From positions 4,753,202 to 4,817,201 of the forward strand of contig JAMKCF010000004.1 in NCBI GenBank assembly GCA_023634235.1: 64,000 nucleotides of DNA. The letters are read 5' to 3'. Below the pieces are notes generated by a model. That model was not told the DNA's origin, ran no database searches, and saw only the letters and a program-made list of their open reading frames with translations. Positions 1-11,500 of this stretch are shown one piece after another; positions within the stretch are counted from its first letter, which is position 1, and each line of letters begins with the position of its first letter. A program made the position numbers and the translations under genes. The DNA comes from Pisaster brevispinus (Eukaryota; Echinodermata; Asteroidea; Forcipulatida; Asteriidae).

Positions 1-325
1 CTGTACAAAAAATGTTGTGGGTCCAGGAAAACAAAACTATATTTGTTTTTGTTTTTTTTTGTTCTTAGTTGCATAGAATAAAGACCAGCTCACACATGTT
101 TTATTTGTAAAATGCAAAATGGGTCTTTACTAGACCCTGGATTCCAGAACAGGAATGCCCCAGGCCTGCCCTAGACTATTTTAGGCTAAATCATGAGTCT
201 CAGTCTGGTCGGGGTACTTCCTCTTGAAATTGAGGAGTTTCTTAATGACACACCAAACAAACAGTGGTTGTTTTGGATTCTTGTGATTTATTTTAATTTT
301 CCCCCACTTTGTTCCATATCTGTAG
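1..325 (+). other. upstream flank or intron ending in a splice acceptor
   Basis: No convincing coding sequence is visible here. A pyrimidine-rich run ends in CATATCTGTAG at 315-325, which reads as a 3' splice site. An exon therefore probably begins at 326, and the gene that follows would have at least one further exon to the left of the window. The open frame technically begins at an ATG at 309, but that codon lies inside this putative polypyrimidine tract. Confidence 0.4.
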
Positions 326-359
326 AACACCTGCACGCTGCCTGTACCGCTTAAAAACT

Positions 360-1856
360 ATGGCAACAAATGTTGACTTGGTGGCGGACTTCCAGTCTGC
401 CAAGAGGAAAGTTGAAAAATACCACACCACCATGAAGAAGATTCCAACTGAGGGAGTCCTACTTGGGGAAATTTTAAATGTCACTGAGGAGGGGACCAAT
501 GAGAATGTACTGCACCTCGTTGAAAGTCTTGCCAAGCTGGCACAGCCAAGATCCTTCTGCTGTGGTGGATGGATCGAGCTGAACACTTTCGACAAGAGAG
601 CCAACTTGAAGATGCTGGAAGATAAAACAGAGCAGTATGGGTGGCCCATCTGTGACCTCCCGGTGGACAAACTCTTGGAGCACTGCACCCCTGCCCAGTA
701 CGGGGATTTGGCCCGCCAGGAAACCATTTATGATCCAAATGTGCGCTTGGCGCACGAGTGCGCTGGGAGCAAGTTTGAGTTCATGCATATCCCTAAAGAC
801 AGTAAGAGACACGGAATCGTGAATATTCAAAGATGGACCAGTGCAAGAAGTCCAATGTTTCTTGAAGTTATCCGAAAGAAGATATTGGCTACGCTTATTG
901 TGACTGGCAAAGACATAACATTGCAACGCCACAAGCTCAATGTGTACAGCAAGGGTGGATTCTTCAGTGCCCATGTTGACACACCTGTCGATGCCGCTCG
1001 CATGATCGGAACAGTAGTCGTCTGTCTGCCTAGCAAGCACACTGGAGGAGTACTAAAAGTACAGCATAAAGGGATCAGAGAAGGGTTTAAGTTTGCCGAC
1101 TTGTCTGGTGATGCTGAGAAAATTCAGTGGGCAGCATTCTACTCCGACTGCACCCATGAGATTCTGCCGGTCGAAGATGGCCATCGAGTCACAATAACTT
1201 TTAATATCATTCAGAAGAGACCAGAATCTTGTGGTTATGCGGGCTGCAAAAGCGAAAGTTGCTTCGCCGGTCCTGTTGTCCAAGAAGACAAAGCTGAGTT
1301 GCTGGACGGCATCATTAGCGATGCTGCTAAAATTGCCGCAGATGTTGTGCAAGATGAGGACATAGAGCTGTCTAAACTTGGCATCTTCTTGAGACACAAG
1401 TACACCATGTCTGCCCTCGCAGCAGCAAACCTCAAGGGATGTGACCAGACCCTGTACGATGGCCTGAGATCAAGAGGCATCGTCTGCCACCTTCAGACGG
1501 TTCTTGTCCACGAAATTGAGGTGAATCTTGAGACCGAGGATGTCAGTGACGGCATTGAAGAGCGCGAGGAGTATGACGTCTTCTCCTTCAGCCAAGAGGA
1601 CGTGGCATTTGTGAACAAGCAGGGCCCCAAGCCGGAGCACGCCCTCTGGAAGAAGATGAAGTTTATTCGAGAGTGGAGCAAAGAGAAGATCATGATCAAC
1701 CAGGAGGACCGAGGGAGGGAAAACTACGGCAACTTCACCGAACCAGGTGAAACAGAGCGCCTGTACCTGCAGTCTGTTGTCATTATGGACCTCCCAGAGA
1801 AGACAAACCTCAAAGCAGAAGCGAAAGACTGCAGCAAAACAGAAGTACAAATTTAA
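360..1856 (+). CDS. 2-oxoglutarate/Fe(II)-dependent dioxygenase-like protein (prolyl 4-hydroxylase-like fold)
   Basis: This is an uninterrupted 498-codon frame. I start it at the ATG at 360 because the in-frame ATG at 309 lies upstream of a likely splice acceptor (324-325). The middle of the protein shows the signature of the 2OG-Fe(II) oxygenase superfamily: KLNVYSKGGFFSAHVD with metal ligands H205 and D207, a distal ligand H266 in DCTHEI, and the 2-oxoglutarate-binding arginine R276 in GHRVTITF. Members use Fe(II), O2 and 2-oxoglutarate to hydroxylate or demethylate a substrate; the substrate cannot be told here. The N-terminal 190 residues and the C-terminal 200, including FLRHKYTMSALAAANLKG, are family-specific extensions. 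I see no signal peptide or membrane segment, so a cytosolic or nuclear enzyme is expected. The coding part is a single exon, unlike the two other genes here. The catalytic set is complete, so I infer an active enzyme. Confidence 0.85.
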   Translation: MATNVDLVADFQSAKRKVEKYHTTMKKIPTEGVLLGEILNVTEEGTNENVLHLVESLAKLAQPRSFCCGGWIELNTFDKRANLKMLEDKTEQYGWPICDLPVDKLLEHCTPAQYGDLARQETIYDPNVRLAHECAGSKFEFMHIPKDSKRHGIVNIQRWTSARSPMFLEVIRKKILATLIVTGKDITLQRHKLNVYSKGGFFSAHVDTPVDAARMIGTVVVCLPSKHTGGVLKVQHKGIREGFKFADLSGDAEKIQWAAFYSDCTHEILPVEDGHRVTITFNIIQKRPESCGYAGCKSESCFAGPVVQEDKAELLDGIISDAAKIAADVVQDEDIELSKLGIFLRHKYTMSALAAANLKGCDQTLYDGLRSRGIVCHLQTVLVHEIEVNLETEDVSDGIEEREEYDVFSFSQEDVAFVNKQGPKPEHALWKKMKFIREWSKEKIMINQEDRGRENYGNFTEPGETERLYLQSVVIMDLPEKTNLKAEAKDCSKTEVQI

Positions 1857-1991
1857 GCAAAGGAAGAGGGCCACACTAACTTTACTCCTTAAGTAGGCCT
1901 GTTGAAATGTTTGCATTTTATCTGATGAATGCTAATTCGTTTATTTTTTTTTCTTCTTTCTTTTTTAATCAGAAGTTATATTCTTATAGCC

Positions 1992-2913
1992 TGCTGACCT
2001 TTTACCTAGTACAGTAGGTAGGTGATGGGATTATGCTTTTGATGACTGGCAGAGAAGGTCATGAGAGAAATTGTGTTGTGAGTGAGATATTTGGCTAAAG
2101 GACCAACGTTGCAGATTTGTCCTTTGAAAAAATATTGGTAGAATATCAAGCAGTGGCAGCCATTTTGAAAGTTTAAAAAGTTGCTTGTTATTCTACATAT
2201 TGACTGTGTGTGTGCCAAATTTCATGCTTGTATCATCAAATGCACAATCTCTCCTCAAATTTCCCCCATCTTGCCCCATTAAATTGCTGCTGGCAAGGAA
2301 ACATAAATATTTCGGTTTACAAATGTCATTATTGTTTATCAAGCCTAGTTGATTTGTTCACAATTCCCAAGTGAGCATTACTTTCTTGGTTTTAAAAATA
2401 GGTATGATATATTTTCATGGACCCCCCCAAATCATAATCTTTTACTCCAATAGATAAAAGATCCCAGGGCCCAAGTTCACAGGGCTGCTTGCACAAAGTT
2501 GAGCTAAGCACAAACAGATGTTTGCTTACCACTTAACAGTTACCAGCCAAACAATATGTCATAAAAAATATGTCAGGCCTGGAATTACAAGGAGAGCCCA
2601 ATTTCATAAAGCTGCTTAAGCACAAAAAGTATGTTTACTTGATTAAGGTTACCATCCAAAAAAACAATGTCACATGTACCATTTGTGACTGGTATTCTGC
2701 TAATTTTTGCTCAGCAGAAAATTGGTAAGCAATATTTGCTGACCTTTTACCTAGTACAGTAGGTAGGTGATGGGATTATGCTTTTGATGACTGGCAGAGA
2801 AGGTCATGAGAGAAATTGTGTTGTGAGTGAGATATTTGGCTAAAGGACCAACGTTGCAGATTTGTCCTTTGAAAAAATATTGGTAGAATATCAAGCAGTG
2901 GCAGCCATTTTGA
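1992..2913. repeat. 177-bp direct duplication, two copies 745 bp apart
   Basis: The block at 1992-2168, beginning TGCTGACCTTTTACCTAG, recurs essentially unchanged at 2737-2913. The second copy interrupts a palindromic repeat unit: sequence just before it (TGACTGGTATTCTGCTAA) is repeated again just after it. The near identity indicates a recent segmental duplication or an assembly artefact. Confidence 0.85.
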
Positions 2914-3273
2914 CCATTTGTGACTGGTATTCTGCTAATTTTTGCTCAGCAGAAAATTGGTAAGCAATATTTGCTGCTTAAGCAGCTCTATGAAATTGGG
3001 CTCTGGTCTTGGTGCCCCTTCGAAGTATGTTTACTTGATTAAGGTTACCATCCAAAAAACAATGTCACATGTACCATTTGTGACTGGTATTCTGCTAATT
3101 TTTGCTCAGCAGAAAATTGCTAAGCAATATTTGCTGCTTAAGCAGCTCTATGAAATTGGGCTCTGGTCTTGGTGCCCCTTCGAAAGTTTCCCATAGATTT
3201 GAAGATTTCCCAATTGAAGTGCCCTTTGAAATTGAAAGCTGCCTTGCTCTCTCAAATATGAAATTCCAGGCCT
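2575..3273. mobile_element. nested inverted-repeat element with AGGCCTGGAATT ends
   Basis: The left end AGGCCTGGAATT (2575) is matched by its reverse complement AATTCCAGGCCT ending at 3273. The right end resembles the small element at 8457-8603, which has the same termini. The interior holds two to three copies of the separate CCCAATTTCATA palindromic family plus the duplicated 177-bp block, so this is a transposon that received later insertions and duplications. Confidence 0.65.
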
Positions 3274-3956
3274 GATATATGTGCCATTTGTGAGTGGTTT
3301 CCTGCTAAATTTTTAAGCAACATTTTCTGCTTACAAACGGTTCTAAGAAATTGGGCACTGATAGTGAACAGGATCCACTGATGCAAAAATTGCCCCCAAA
3401 AGTGCAGGTATAGTCTGTATGTTTTAAGTGGCCAAGTTTGTTCCACACACCTAACAACAAACAATAAAATTTGACTATCTCAAATTGACCATATAGTGTT
3501 TTAAATTCATAACAAAGTTTTGTCAGCCATTATTGGTAATCTCCAAACAGTTTTAAAACCTGGAAGTTTAGTTCATGAAGTAATAATTATTAAACGTTAA
3601 CGATTGTAATGTTCCCTGTATTGAATTGTTAAGAAAAATGTAAAGACATTGTTTGGAATATTAAGCAGCTGTTCAACAAAATTTAAGAATTTAAAAGTTA
3701 TTATTAGACTTTTACAAGAACTTTGTCCTATTATTGTTGAAGGCTTACATATAAACAATGTCAATCAAACTTTAAGAAGTTTCTCGGGGTGCGCTTGTAG
3801 AAGCAGGATCAGAACCCAATTAATTTATACAATTTTGTATAAACTTTTCTTCTAAAGTTTTTACTTAATTCATGAAGGTTAAACTCTGTAAAGAGCACTG
3901 CTGTATATTATGGGGACCCCGCCTCTCTTTCCAAATGACTTCTTTCCATTGTTTAA

Positions 3957-4268
3957 AGGTATTATACAGGGCAAGATTGGTAAGGATAAAAAACCTTGTT
4001 TAAATTTTAGTCTGAAAGCTTACTGATTGTGAAGTTCATACTAGAACCATTTTTTCTGTTAAATATTTCCCTCTAAATTGCAGTCATAAAAAAATAAAAT
4101 GCAACAGCTGAAAAGGGAACTGTGCATGGTTTTTCACTTTTTTCTCCTGATGCTCACTCACAAGGGATTATGCCCAAATTTTCACAGGTTTGTTATAGCG
4201 TTGATCGCACAAATTATGAACACTGCCATTGACTATTTTGTCAGCTCCACCAATTCTGTATAATACCT
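3957..4268. mobile_element. TTAA-flanked MITE with 13-bp perfect terminal inverted repeats
   Basis: The ends are AGGTATTATACAG at 3957 and CTGTATAATACCT ending at 4268. Each is flanked by TTAA (3953-3956 and 4269-4272). A TTAA target duplication is the hallmark of piggyBac- and Kolobok-type DNA transposons. There is no coding capacity, so this is a non-autonomous copy. Confidence 0.8.
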
Positions 4269-5149
4269 TTAACTTGTGATTTTTCCTTTGAAAGCATTTG
4301 TCAAAGCTTGTACAAGATGAACATTTGAAAGAGTTACAGATGTAACTGAACCCCCCCCCCCCTCCGCATTATACTTTCTGGACTGCTGTGACTGTAAACC
4401 TGTGAAACGGACAGCCTTAGCTTTTAAATTAGTGATTATTTTCCAAGTGCAAGCGACATTCTGAAAAAGTTTTAAAACTGATTGATGAAAATTTTGTAAA
4501 CAGCATGATTTACAATGTTGGTTGTGAAAAAGTTTTGTTATGCAACTATTTGAGTGTTTCTCTACTTGTAACCAAAGGTTTGACTTCAAATAAATACGTT
4601 GACAAGAATCCTGCCTTAATTATCCTCATTTTCTTTGAGTAACATGATTTCTAAAATAACTGGGAAATGAAAAAAAACCCTGTTTTGATACAATAGATTA
4701 AAGAAAAAAAGTGGTATATCAATTGTGAGTATTTGATGTGTGCATGGGATCGTCAAGTGTTATCAATTGATTGAATTTTAATTTTGTTTTGTTTTTTGCC
4801 CATACTTTGAGAGGTAAAACTTTAACTTGATTTTTTTGTCCAAACTGATTATAGTCTTGATTTAACACTTTCAGTTATCTGTGGATTGTTGTCATAATAA
4901 AATAACATTTATAATGATTTCAAGCTTTTAGATTAATAATGCAAGTGTGTACCTCTCAAAAAACACTTTAGCTTTCCTTCATAGTAAACTTCAGAGAGCC
5001 CGCCCCATAACAAATAGTAAACAATAAACTAAAAATAAGCTGCACGAACATCTAATAATTAGGTTTTTGTTTTTTGGAAGAGTTATCATTAATCAGGAGA
5101 GTTTGTTAGACTTTGACTGTTGTAGCTTTTGACCCAAGTAAAAATCAAT

Positions 5150-5514
5150 GTGTCACTTTCATTTGCACGCGCGTCCGTTAATATTCACAACAATATGTAA
5201 ATGTTTGAACAATTTGTTTACTTCATCATTATTTAAAAAAAAATCACAGCATGTCCACAAAATTGTTTATCTAAAAATCAATTTAAACAACAGAGGGCGC
5301 AGTAGCAAATCTCTGTCCCTCACGCGTGTGACAGGTCCAGCGGAATGTTTTGTTGCCCGATTGCCCGGCCTTGCGCTTCGTCTTGCACCTTCGACAAAAA
5401 CAACCAAATTTTTTGTCCGCACCACGACTCGGAGAAACCCCAGTTCATCTCATAGACGGAGCTCATTTATTTAAGATTTAATTTCTGTGGCGTTTCCACC
5501 TCGAGAGCATCAGA
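5150..5514 (+). promoter_or_regulatory. presumed 5' UTR and core promoter region of the HMG-box gene
   Basis: This stretch is richer in GC and CpG (for example CTCACGCGTGTGACAGG near 5320) than its surroundings. It lies directly upstream of the inferred first coding exon. A short upstream frame begins at an ATG at 5344 and could act as an uORF. No TATA box is obvious, so I infer a promoter of dispersed type. Transcription start is not determinable. Confidence 0.35.
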
Positions 5515-5518
5515 ATGG
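5515..5518 (+). CDS. HMG-box gene, inferred exon 1 coding part (ATG G)
   Basis: The sequence CAGAATGG is followed at 5519 by GTGAGT, a consensus 5' splice donor. The four coding bases ATGG join exactly in phase to exon 2 (AT ATG ATG), giving M-D-M-M. The alternative is that translation starts at the ATG at 24137 inside exon 2, with some other non-coding first exon. Confidence 0.45.
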
Positions 5519-8500
5519 GTGAGTTGCAGTGGCGTTTTGGGGTTATTTATTTCTTTGTGATTTCAGTTTTTCATCGCGAGGGCTTTGAGCGTGCTGTGAG
5601 AATCGGGGATATGGCGAAGGGGTTAGATGGTTTTTCTTGCGCCGCGCGCCATCGCCGCCAGAGATCTGCCCGGATCTTGCTCTAACTGCGGCAAATTCCC
5701 ACCATTTCTCCCCTCTTCCACACCGCCAGGAACCGTCCCAAGCACTTCTCTTGGCCCTCGGTGGGATTGCGGTAACGATAGGGAAACACGTGGGATGAGT
5801 ACGATGGATCAAGAACAACATTAGATCGCTGAAAATAAGAAGCGAAATAGGTTTTCTTTGTGTTCCTTTGTTTAGTCACAGGGCGCCATGCCTGCTGCTG
5901 TATCGTGAAACGCCATAGTCTCTGTACACAACACTATATGACTCATGACAGCTGCTCGCTGGCCAATCAGCGCGCCTCATTTACGCTGTATACATATAAT
6001 AATGTACAAAGGGCTTATGCCATATTTCATTATTTCCATTTTTCAAGTGTCTTTTTAGTGCTAGGTCGGTGTGCGAGTTTTAAATATCTCGGTGTAAAAC
6101 AGCCATAGGACTTAAATATATGTATTCTTGAAGTTAATGCTAATATTTTGTGTGTGCAGAATTTAGATTTCATGCAGTGATTTTTATAATTTGTGTTTGG
6201 TCTGTTTAATTTGTTTTTTCTTTTCTGGAGGGAATCTGTTGGTAGAGTGCTGAGATTTATCGCTTTTGAAAAGAATGGAACTTACTAAAATGGACTGAAA
6301 TCTGTTTGAAAAACATTTAAAACTGCTTCCCTTATCTGTACTCTTATCATCGTACAATTTTACCAATACTTTACCAATGCATTCTTTGAATCATTCTATA
6401 TTTTATATCGAAATTCCCCCCTAAAAATGTCTATTTAGTATGCCCCCTTTTGAAACATTGTATTTCATTGTAAACTTGTCCGTATAGTTTTTTGGGTGAT
6501 ATGTCTATGAAAATGATTGAATAAACAGATTGGTGCACAAACTACAGGTAGTTTTTTTGCAAACATCAATAATATAAGTTTTGACAAAAATAATCATAAA
6601 TGGATAAATGTTACTTATTTTTTACTAAAAAAATGAAACATTCTGAAGAAATTACAAATGTCAGTATTTTTCTAAATGTCAGTATTTTATACCAAGTTAT
6701 TTTAGTTAATTAGTCAAATTTAAAGTGAACAATTCCAATTGAACATGTTTTGTTACTTCTTGGGTGAGATTTTATTGCAAAAAGATTAAGTTAGAAATCA
6801 ATTCATTGGCAACCACACAGGCTAACCACACATGCTAGATTCATACACAATAAAAAAAACAAAAACAAACCCACAAACCCCCCCCCCCAAATAAATAAAT
6901 AAATGAAAATCCAAGTGGAATTAAATTTATTAAAGGAAATTACTATAGTGGCTAGTGTTAAAGGTGAGCCCTGAAGCAAATGTTTAAACATTTACATGTA
7001 GTCAGAAATTTCAAACATTGACAAAAAGGGAATAACATAACGGTAGGGTCATAGATTGTGTTTTTTTGTTAATGTAATGCTGGTTTGTAGGCAGAATTAT
7101 CAAGAAAGAAACAATAAAAGTCACACGTGTGAAAGCCCATCTGAATACAGTGTCTACTTGCTGAGAAAACTGCAAAAAAACTCTCACAGCATTTTCATCT
7201 AGACTGTCGAATCCACCCATGTGAAGTGAGGTGACAGCGGGCCGCAGCATTCACAAACGGACACCACGGAAATATGAATCTCCCCCAGTCGGCTGTAGGC
7301 GATCTTTGCTGGAGATTTAACATTTTTCGATATATCTATTTATTTCTGATCAACGAGGGCACATAATTAAATGCATATGATGCTTACTACCCCATTACCA
7401 CCTTTATAACAAGTGGGCTTTCAGATAAAAAAAAAATATAATTTGGGTTAACATACGCATTGCCAAAGTATGACCCCAACTTTAACTAGTGAACATATAG
7501 GAATGGAAACGTGAAATTTAACTGACACTCAGAGACTAAGTTAATATTTATAAAGTTATTAAATTTTGATGTTAAAATTTCCTTTTCTTTTTGAGTTCAA
7601 TGACTCACTTGAGTTTGAAAGTAAACTGATATCATCATGGAGTCTGACAAAGTGTCAAATTTTGATGAAATTTGATACGCAATCCATTAACCATGCATGC
7701 TGGGCTATATCTTTATGCGCTCTCCACCTAGTGCATGCAATTGTTGTTTTAAGGAAGAGATTCAAGTAATCAAGTGTTTGAATTTGGTCTATGTTGGGCA
7801 AAAAGCACGCAAGTGAGGAAAATAAAAAGTTAGGTGAAAGTTTTGAAATATTTAGGATCTTTGGTCCGGTGTTAATTAAAAGGAAATCGATCGGTTCTGT
7901 CGGGACTCCACATCGACGATGAGGTACTTTTAACAGGCGTGTTGCTGCCTGATTACCCTGATCTCAAGATTTTCTCAGAAAACGCCTTGAGCCTTTCAAT
8001 TTTCTTGAAAGAAGTAAAGTTAGTCTCAATCAAAAGGAAGAAAGAAATAGTCTACATTGTTGTGTCCCAACCTGTAGTTTTGTATTTCTGGTGATGCACA
8101 GAGTCTGTAAACCTCATGAATTGTAACATCTGGGAGGTTCTTGGTCTAGAATAAGGGGAACCCAGGCCGGCATGCCATTCTCAGGAATTTTCTCATTTGT
8201 TAAATCTTATCGCTGCTTTATCTTTCCAAACCTTTTAGGTCTCAAAGTTTCGATCTTTATTCCAATAATTAGGGAGAAAACAGTAAACATTTCAAAATGT
8301 GAAACATTGGAGCAGCCAGAGTTTTGTCCTACCATTGTTCTCGTGAAAAGACAAAAAGTACAGGGTTGGCAATTAAAAGCCAAATTAATCAGTGTCAAAG
8401 TGATAGCTCACTGATTGAAAAGTTCATAACTGTACCAATCCTCCAGATAATTATTCAGGCCTGGAACTACACGGAGGCCACTAAGGCCACTGAGGCCATG

Positions 8501-11500
8501 GCCTCCATTGTCCTTGCAAAAGTTTGCCATCTAGACTTTCAGATGGAAGTGCCCTTTGCAAAATGAAATAGCCTTGCCCTCTCAAAGATGAAATTCCAGG
8601 CCTAAATATTAAAAGTCAAGAAAATAGCAATTAAAGACCACAAAAAATCTTGACGTGTCTTGACGTGCTTAGACAGGGCTCGAATTCGGGGGAAATATCC
8701 ACAAGACCGCAGGGCTTGTAGCTCAACATTTTTACTGGACCAGAATTTATTTTACAAGACCAGAATCAAAATGAGTTGAGCCAGCACTAAGAGAAACTCT
8801 CTCTCATTTGTCTCATGTGATGTACTTCGATACTGAAAAGAACTGAAAGATATTTATCAGACTCATTTTAAAAAAATTGTTCACAAAAATATTACACAAT
8901 GAGTTAGCCTATTATTACTCAATAGAAAAACACAAGACCACCGGGCTTGTCCAGTTATGAGTTTACTGGACCGATGCTAAAATCACTGGCCTCGGGCCTG
9001 TGGTCCAGTGTTAAATTCGAGCCCTGTTAGAAGTTTCAATTATCGCAGTCGAAAACAAGTTCATTAAAACCCATTTAAAACCTGCACCAAAACCACCACT
9101 AAGCATTTAAGCCGTTTTAATTGTTTTAACAAAACTAGGATGGCAGTAAATTTTGATAACATTTTTACTGGTTGATCTGGTTTGTTCAATGAGTTTAATC
9201 TATCGAATCCAGTGATGCATCTTTAAAAGTGTAACAATGGTAAGAGTGAAACCCATTGTTTATACATGTACATTTTCATAGATTTGCACATAACTTCCAT
9301 GGTTTGAAGATTGTCATGGTGGAAAACTTCACTTGCAATTTTTTTTTTGTCTGAAATGCTATAGTTTTTGAGAAATGAGTAAAACAAATCACTTTGATCT
9401 CACGAGTCCAAAACAGTGAAAACAATGGAGCTTTTCATCATCTCCTCGTGACTCCTACGACGGATTGAGCTGTAACTTTAACAGGTTTTGTTATTTCATG
9501 GTTATTATGTTGGGTCACACAAAGTACGGGTACAAGTCCTTGACAAATTATCAAGGTCCATGCGTGAACACTGTCCCATCTAGACTTACTTCCTAACAAA
9601 TAAAACTATTGGGCTGTGGAAAGTTAGTGTGGTTTAATTTTATGTCCATTGAAAACAAACCACTTCTTGGTATGGTGAGTTGATAATTTCTGCAGGAATT
9701 TGTTTAAAGCGATGTGTCGTTTGAAATATTTATGTATGGTTACTTATTACCCATTTCTGGTATTTGCAAGGAAACTTGAAAGCTAATTGAAGTGCCTGCT
9801 AATTGTTTCGAACTACAAACAGTGCTTGGGGGGTAAATCTTACAAAAATTCAGAGAAGTGTCCTTTTGCCCTTTTTTGTGCACTTCCTTTCCGAGGACTG
9901 TATATTTATATGGAAGAAATGACCTCGAGTCCAAATCAATTGTTGTAAACCCTCCAGGACAGACCCAAGTGCGGCAACCAGGGTGTGATTCTATACGCTA
10001 GTTATTGCAGTTCGGTAACAACAGAATTAGAACACTGTAATGTTCATTTGACTGCCGCTAACCTGGGTTTCTCCCCACGCACTAAGCTAGTGTGTCGGGC
10101 TGGTACTCGTGAATCGCAGGCCGATACGTGCAAAATAAGGCTGATATATGCAAACAGTTTTTTTTATAATAATACCCCCCCCCCCCACCAAAAAAAAAAA
10201 AAAAAAAATGCATTTAAAAATTTTAATTACATTTTTTGGGGTTGGGGGAAGTTGAAATCAAATTCACAAAAAACCTCTAGATAACACCATTTAGAATGCC
10301 CTAGATTGCACAGTAGGGCCTTTTAAAACCAACGATAAACACCAAGTAGAAAATATTCAGAGGACCTCGTTTGAGTTCAGCTTCAGCGTGCCTAATATTA
10401 GGCAAAACTTCCAAAATTTGGGTCCAGAATTCCCCACAGGGAAGAGAGAAAGCCTGGGGAGAGCCCTGGTTGAGGCTCATTTGACTTGATGAATACATTT
10501 TTTGTTGACCTTTTTTTTTTTTTTGATGTCTACGTTTGATTGATGTTCATGTAGCGTTTAAATGTGTAAAGAGCTTGTCTGATTGATTTACAAGAGTTCT
10601 TTTCAGTTGAAAGGTTGAACTGACCTTTTCATGCATTCAAAAGATTGAGTTATGGTTGATTTACAAAAAAGGAATTTTTTTTTTATTATACAGTAGTACA
10701 TTTCCCCCCCTTCTTATTCCCCCCTATTATTCACTTGAACCAATACCTGTTGACCGTTATTTTGTTGTTGATGAATCAAAACCTTTTGTTTACAAACAAC
10801 ATAGAATTTGTATTTAGAAAATAACGAAAAATAACTGTTTTTTTAGGTTGGCCCACGTGTTTTGATAATGGGGCGGTTCAGTCTGGGCACACATCAACAA
10901 TCAGTGGGACAACAAGTCCTTGTGTCAGATTAAATTGGATAGGAGTGGTACTTTAAAAGTAACTTTCGGATACGAGGGGGAGGGATGGTGTTGAGACTTT
11001 GCGTAGCTGTTGTTTTGAATTTGAAGAAACAGATTTTTTAAAATAGTTTTTTAGAGAAAATTCTTTCAAAAAAAAGGCATTATTGAGAGAGAGACAACAA
11101 ATAAAAGAAAATGAAACAGTGGTGACAGCTGCAAAAAAGAAAGAGAAAAAAGGTATGTTTTTGGCACAAAATGAGGTCTGGAGTGGCTGGCATACAGGTA
11201 GTGCTAGTGGTATGATCTTTTTGCAAGGTTCAAATGTCCTATCTTATTGCACTTTATCTTACTATACTTTATGGACAGTGTATGTGGAGTACTGTACATA
11301 CATGTCTGGTCTTTGTAGCCTGGAAATTAAAGGCTGTGATGCTTAAAGCCAATTCTTTTTAAGTTTGTCTAGTCTAACAAAACAGTTCCCAAAACTTGAG
11401 TTTTTACCAGCGCCCCTCTCCTCTGCCCAACCACCACCATTGGGTGATATTTGCATGAAACAACATGACTAAATAGTGGTTTTTCTCTGTGTGTGTGAGT

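Larger units (their letters stand above)
1857..4594 (+). other. probable 3' UTR and downstream flank of the dioxygenase gene
   Basis: No coding sequence is seen after the TAA at 1854-1856. The stretch carries a 177-bp direct duplication, nested palindromic repeats and a TTAA-flanked MITE, described separately. Candidate polyadenylation signals AATAAA occur at 3463-3468 and 4589-4594. Which one is used cannot be decided from sequence. Confidence 0.35.

Noticed and set aside
474..1040. 188-codon minus-strand frame opposite the dioxygenase
   Set aside because: Shadow of the real coding strand; no recognisable motif.
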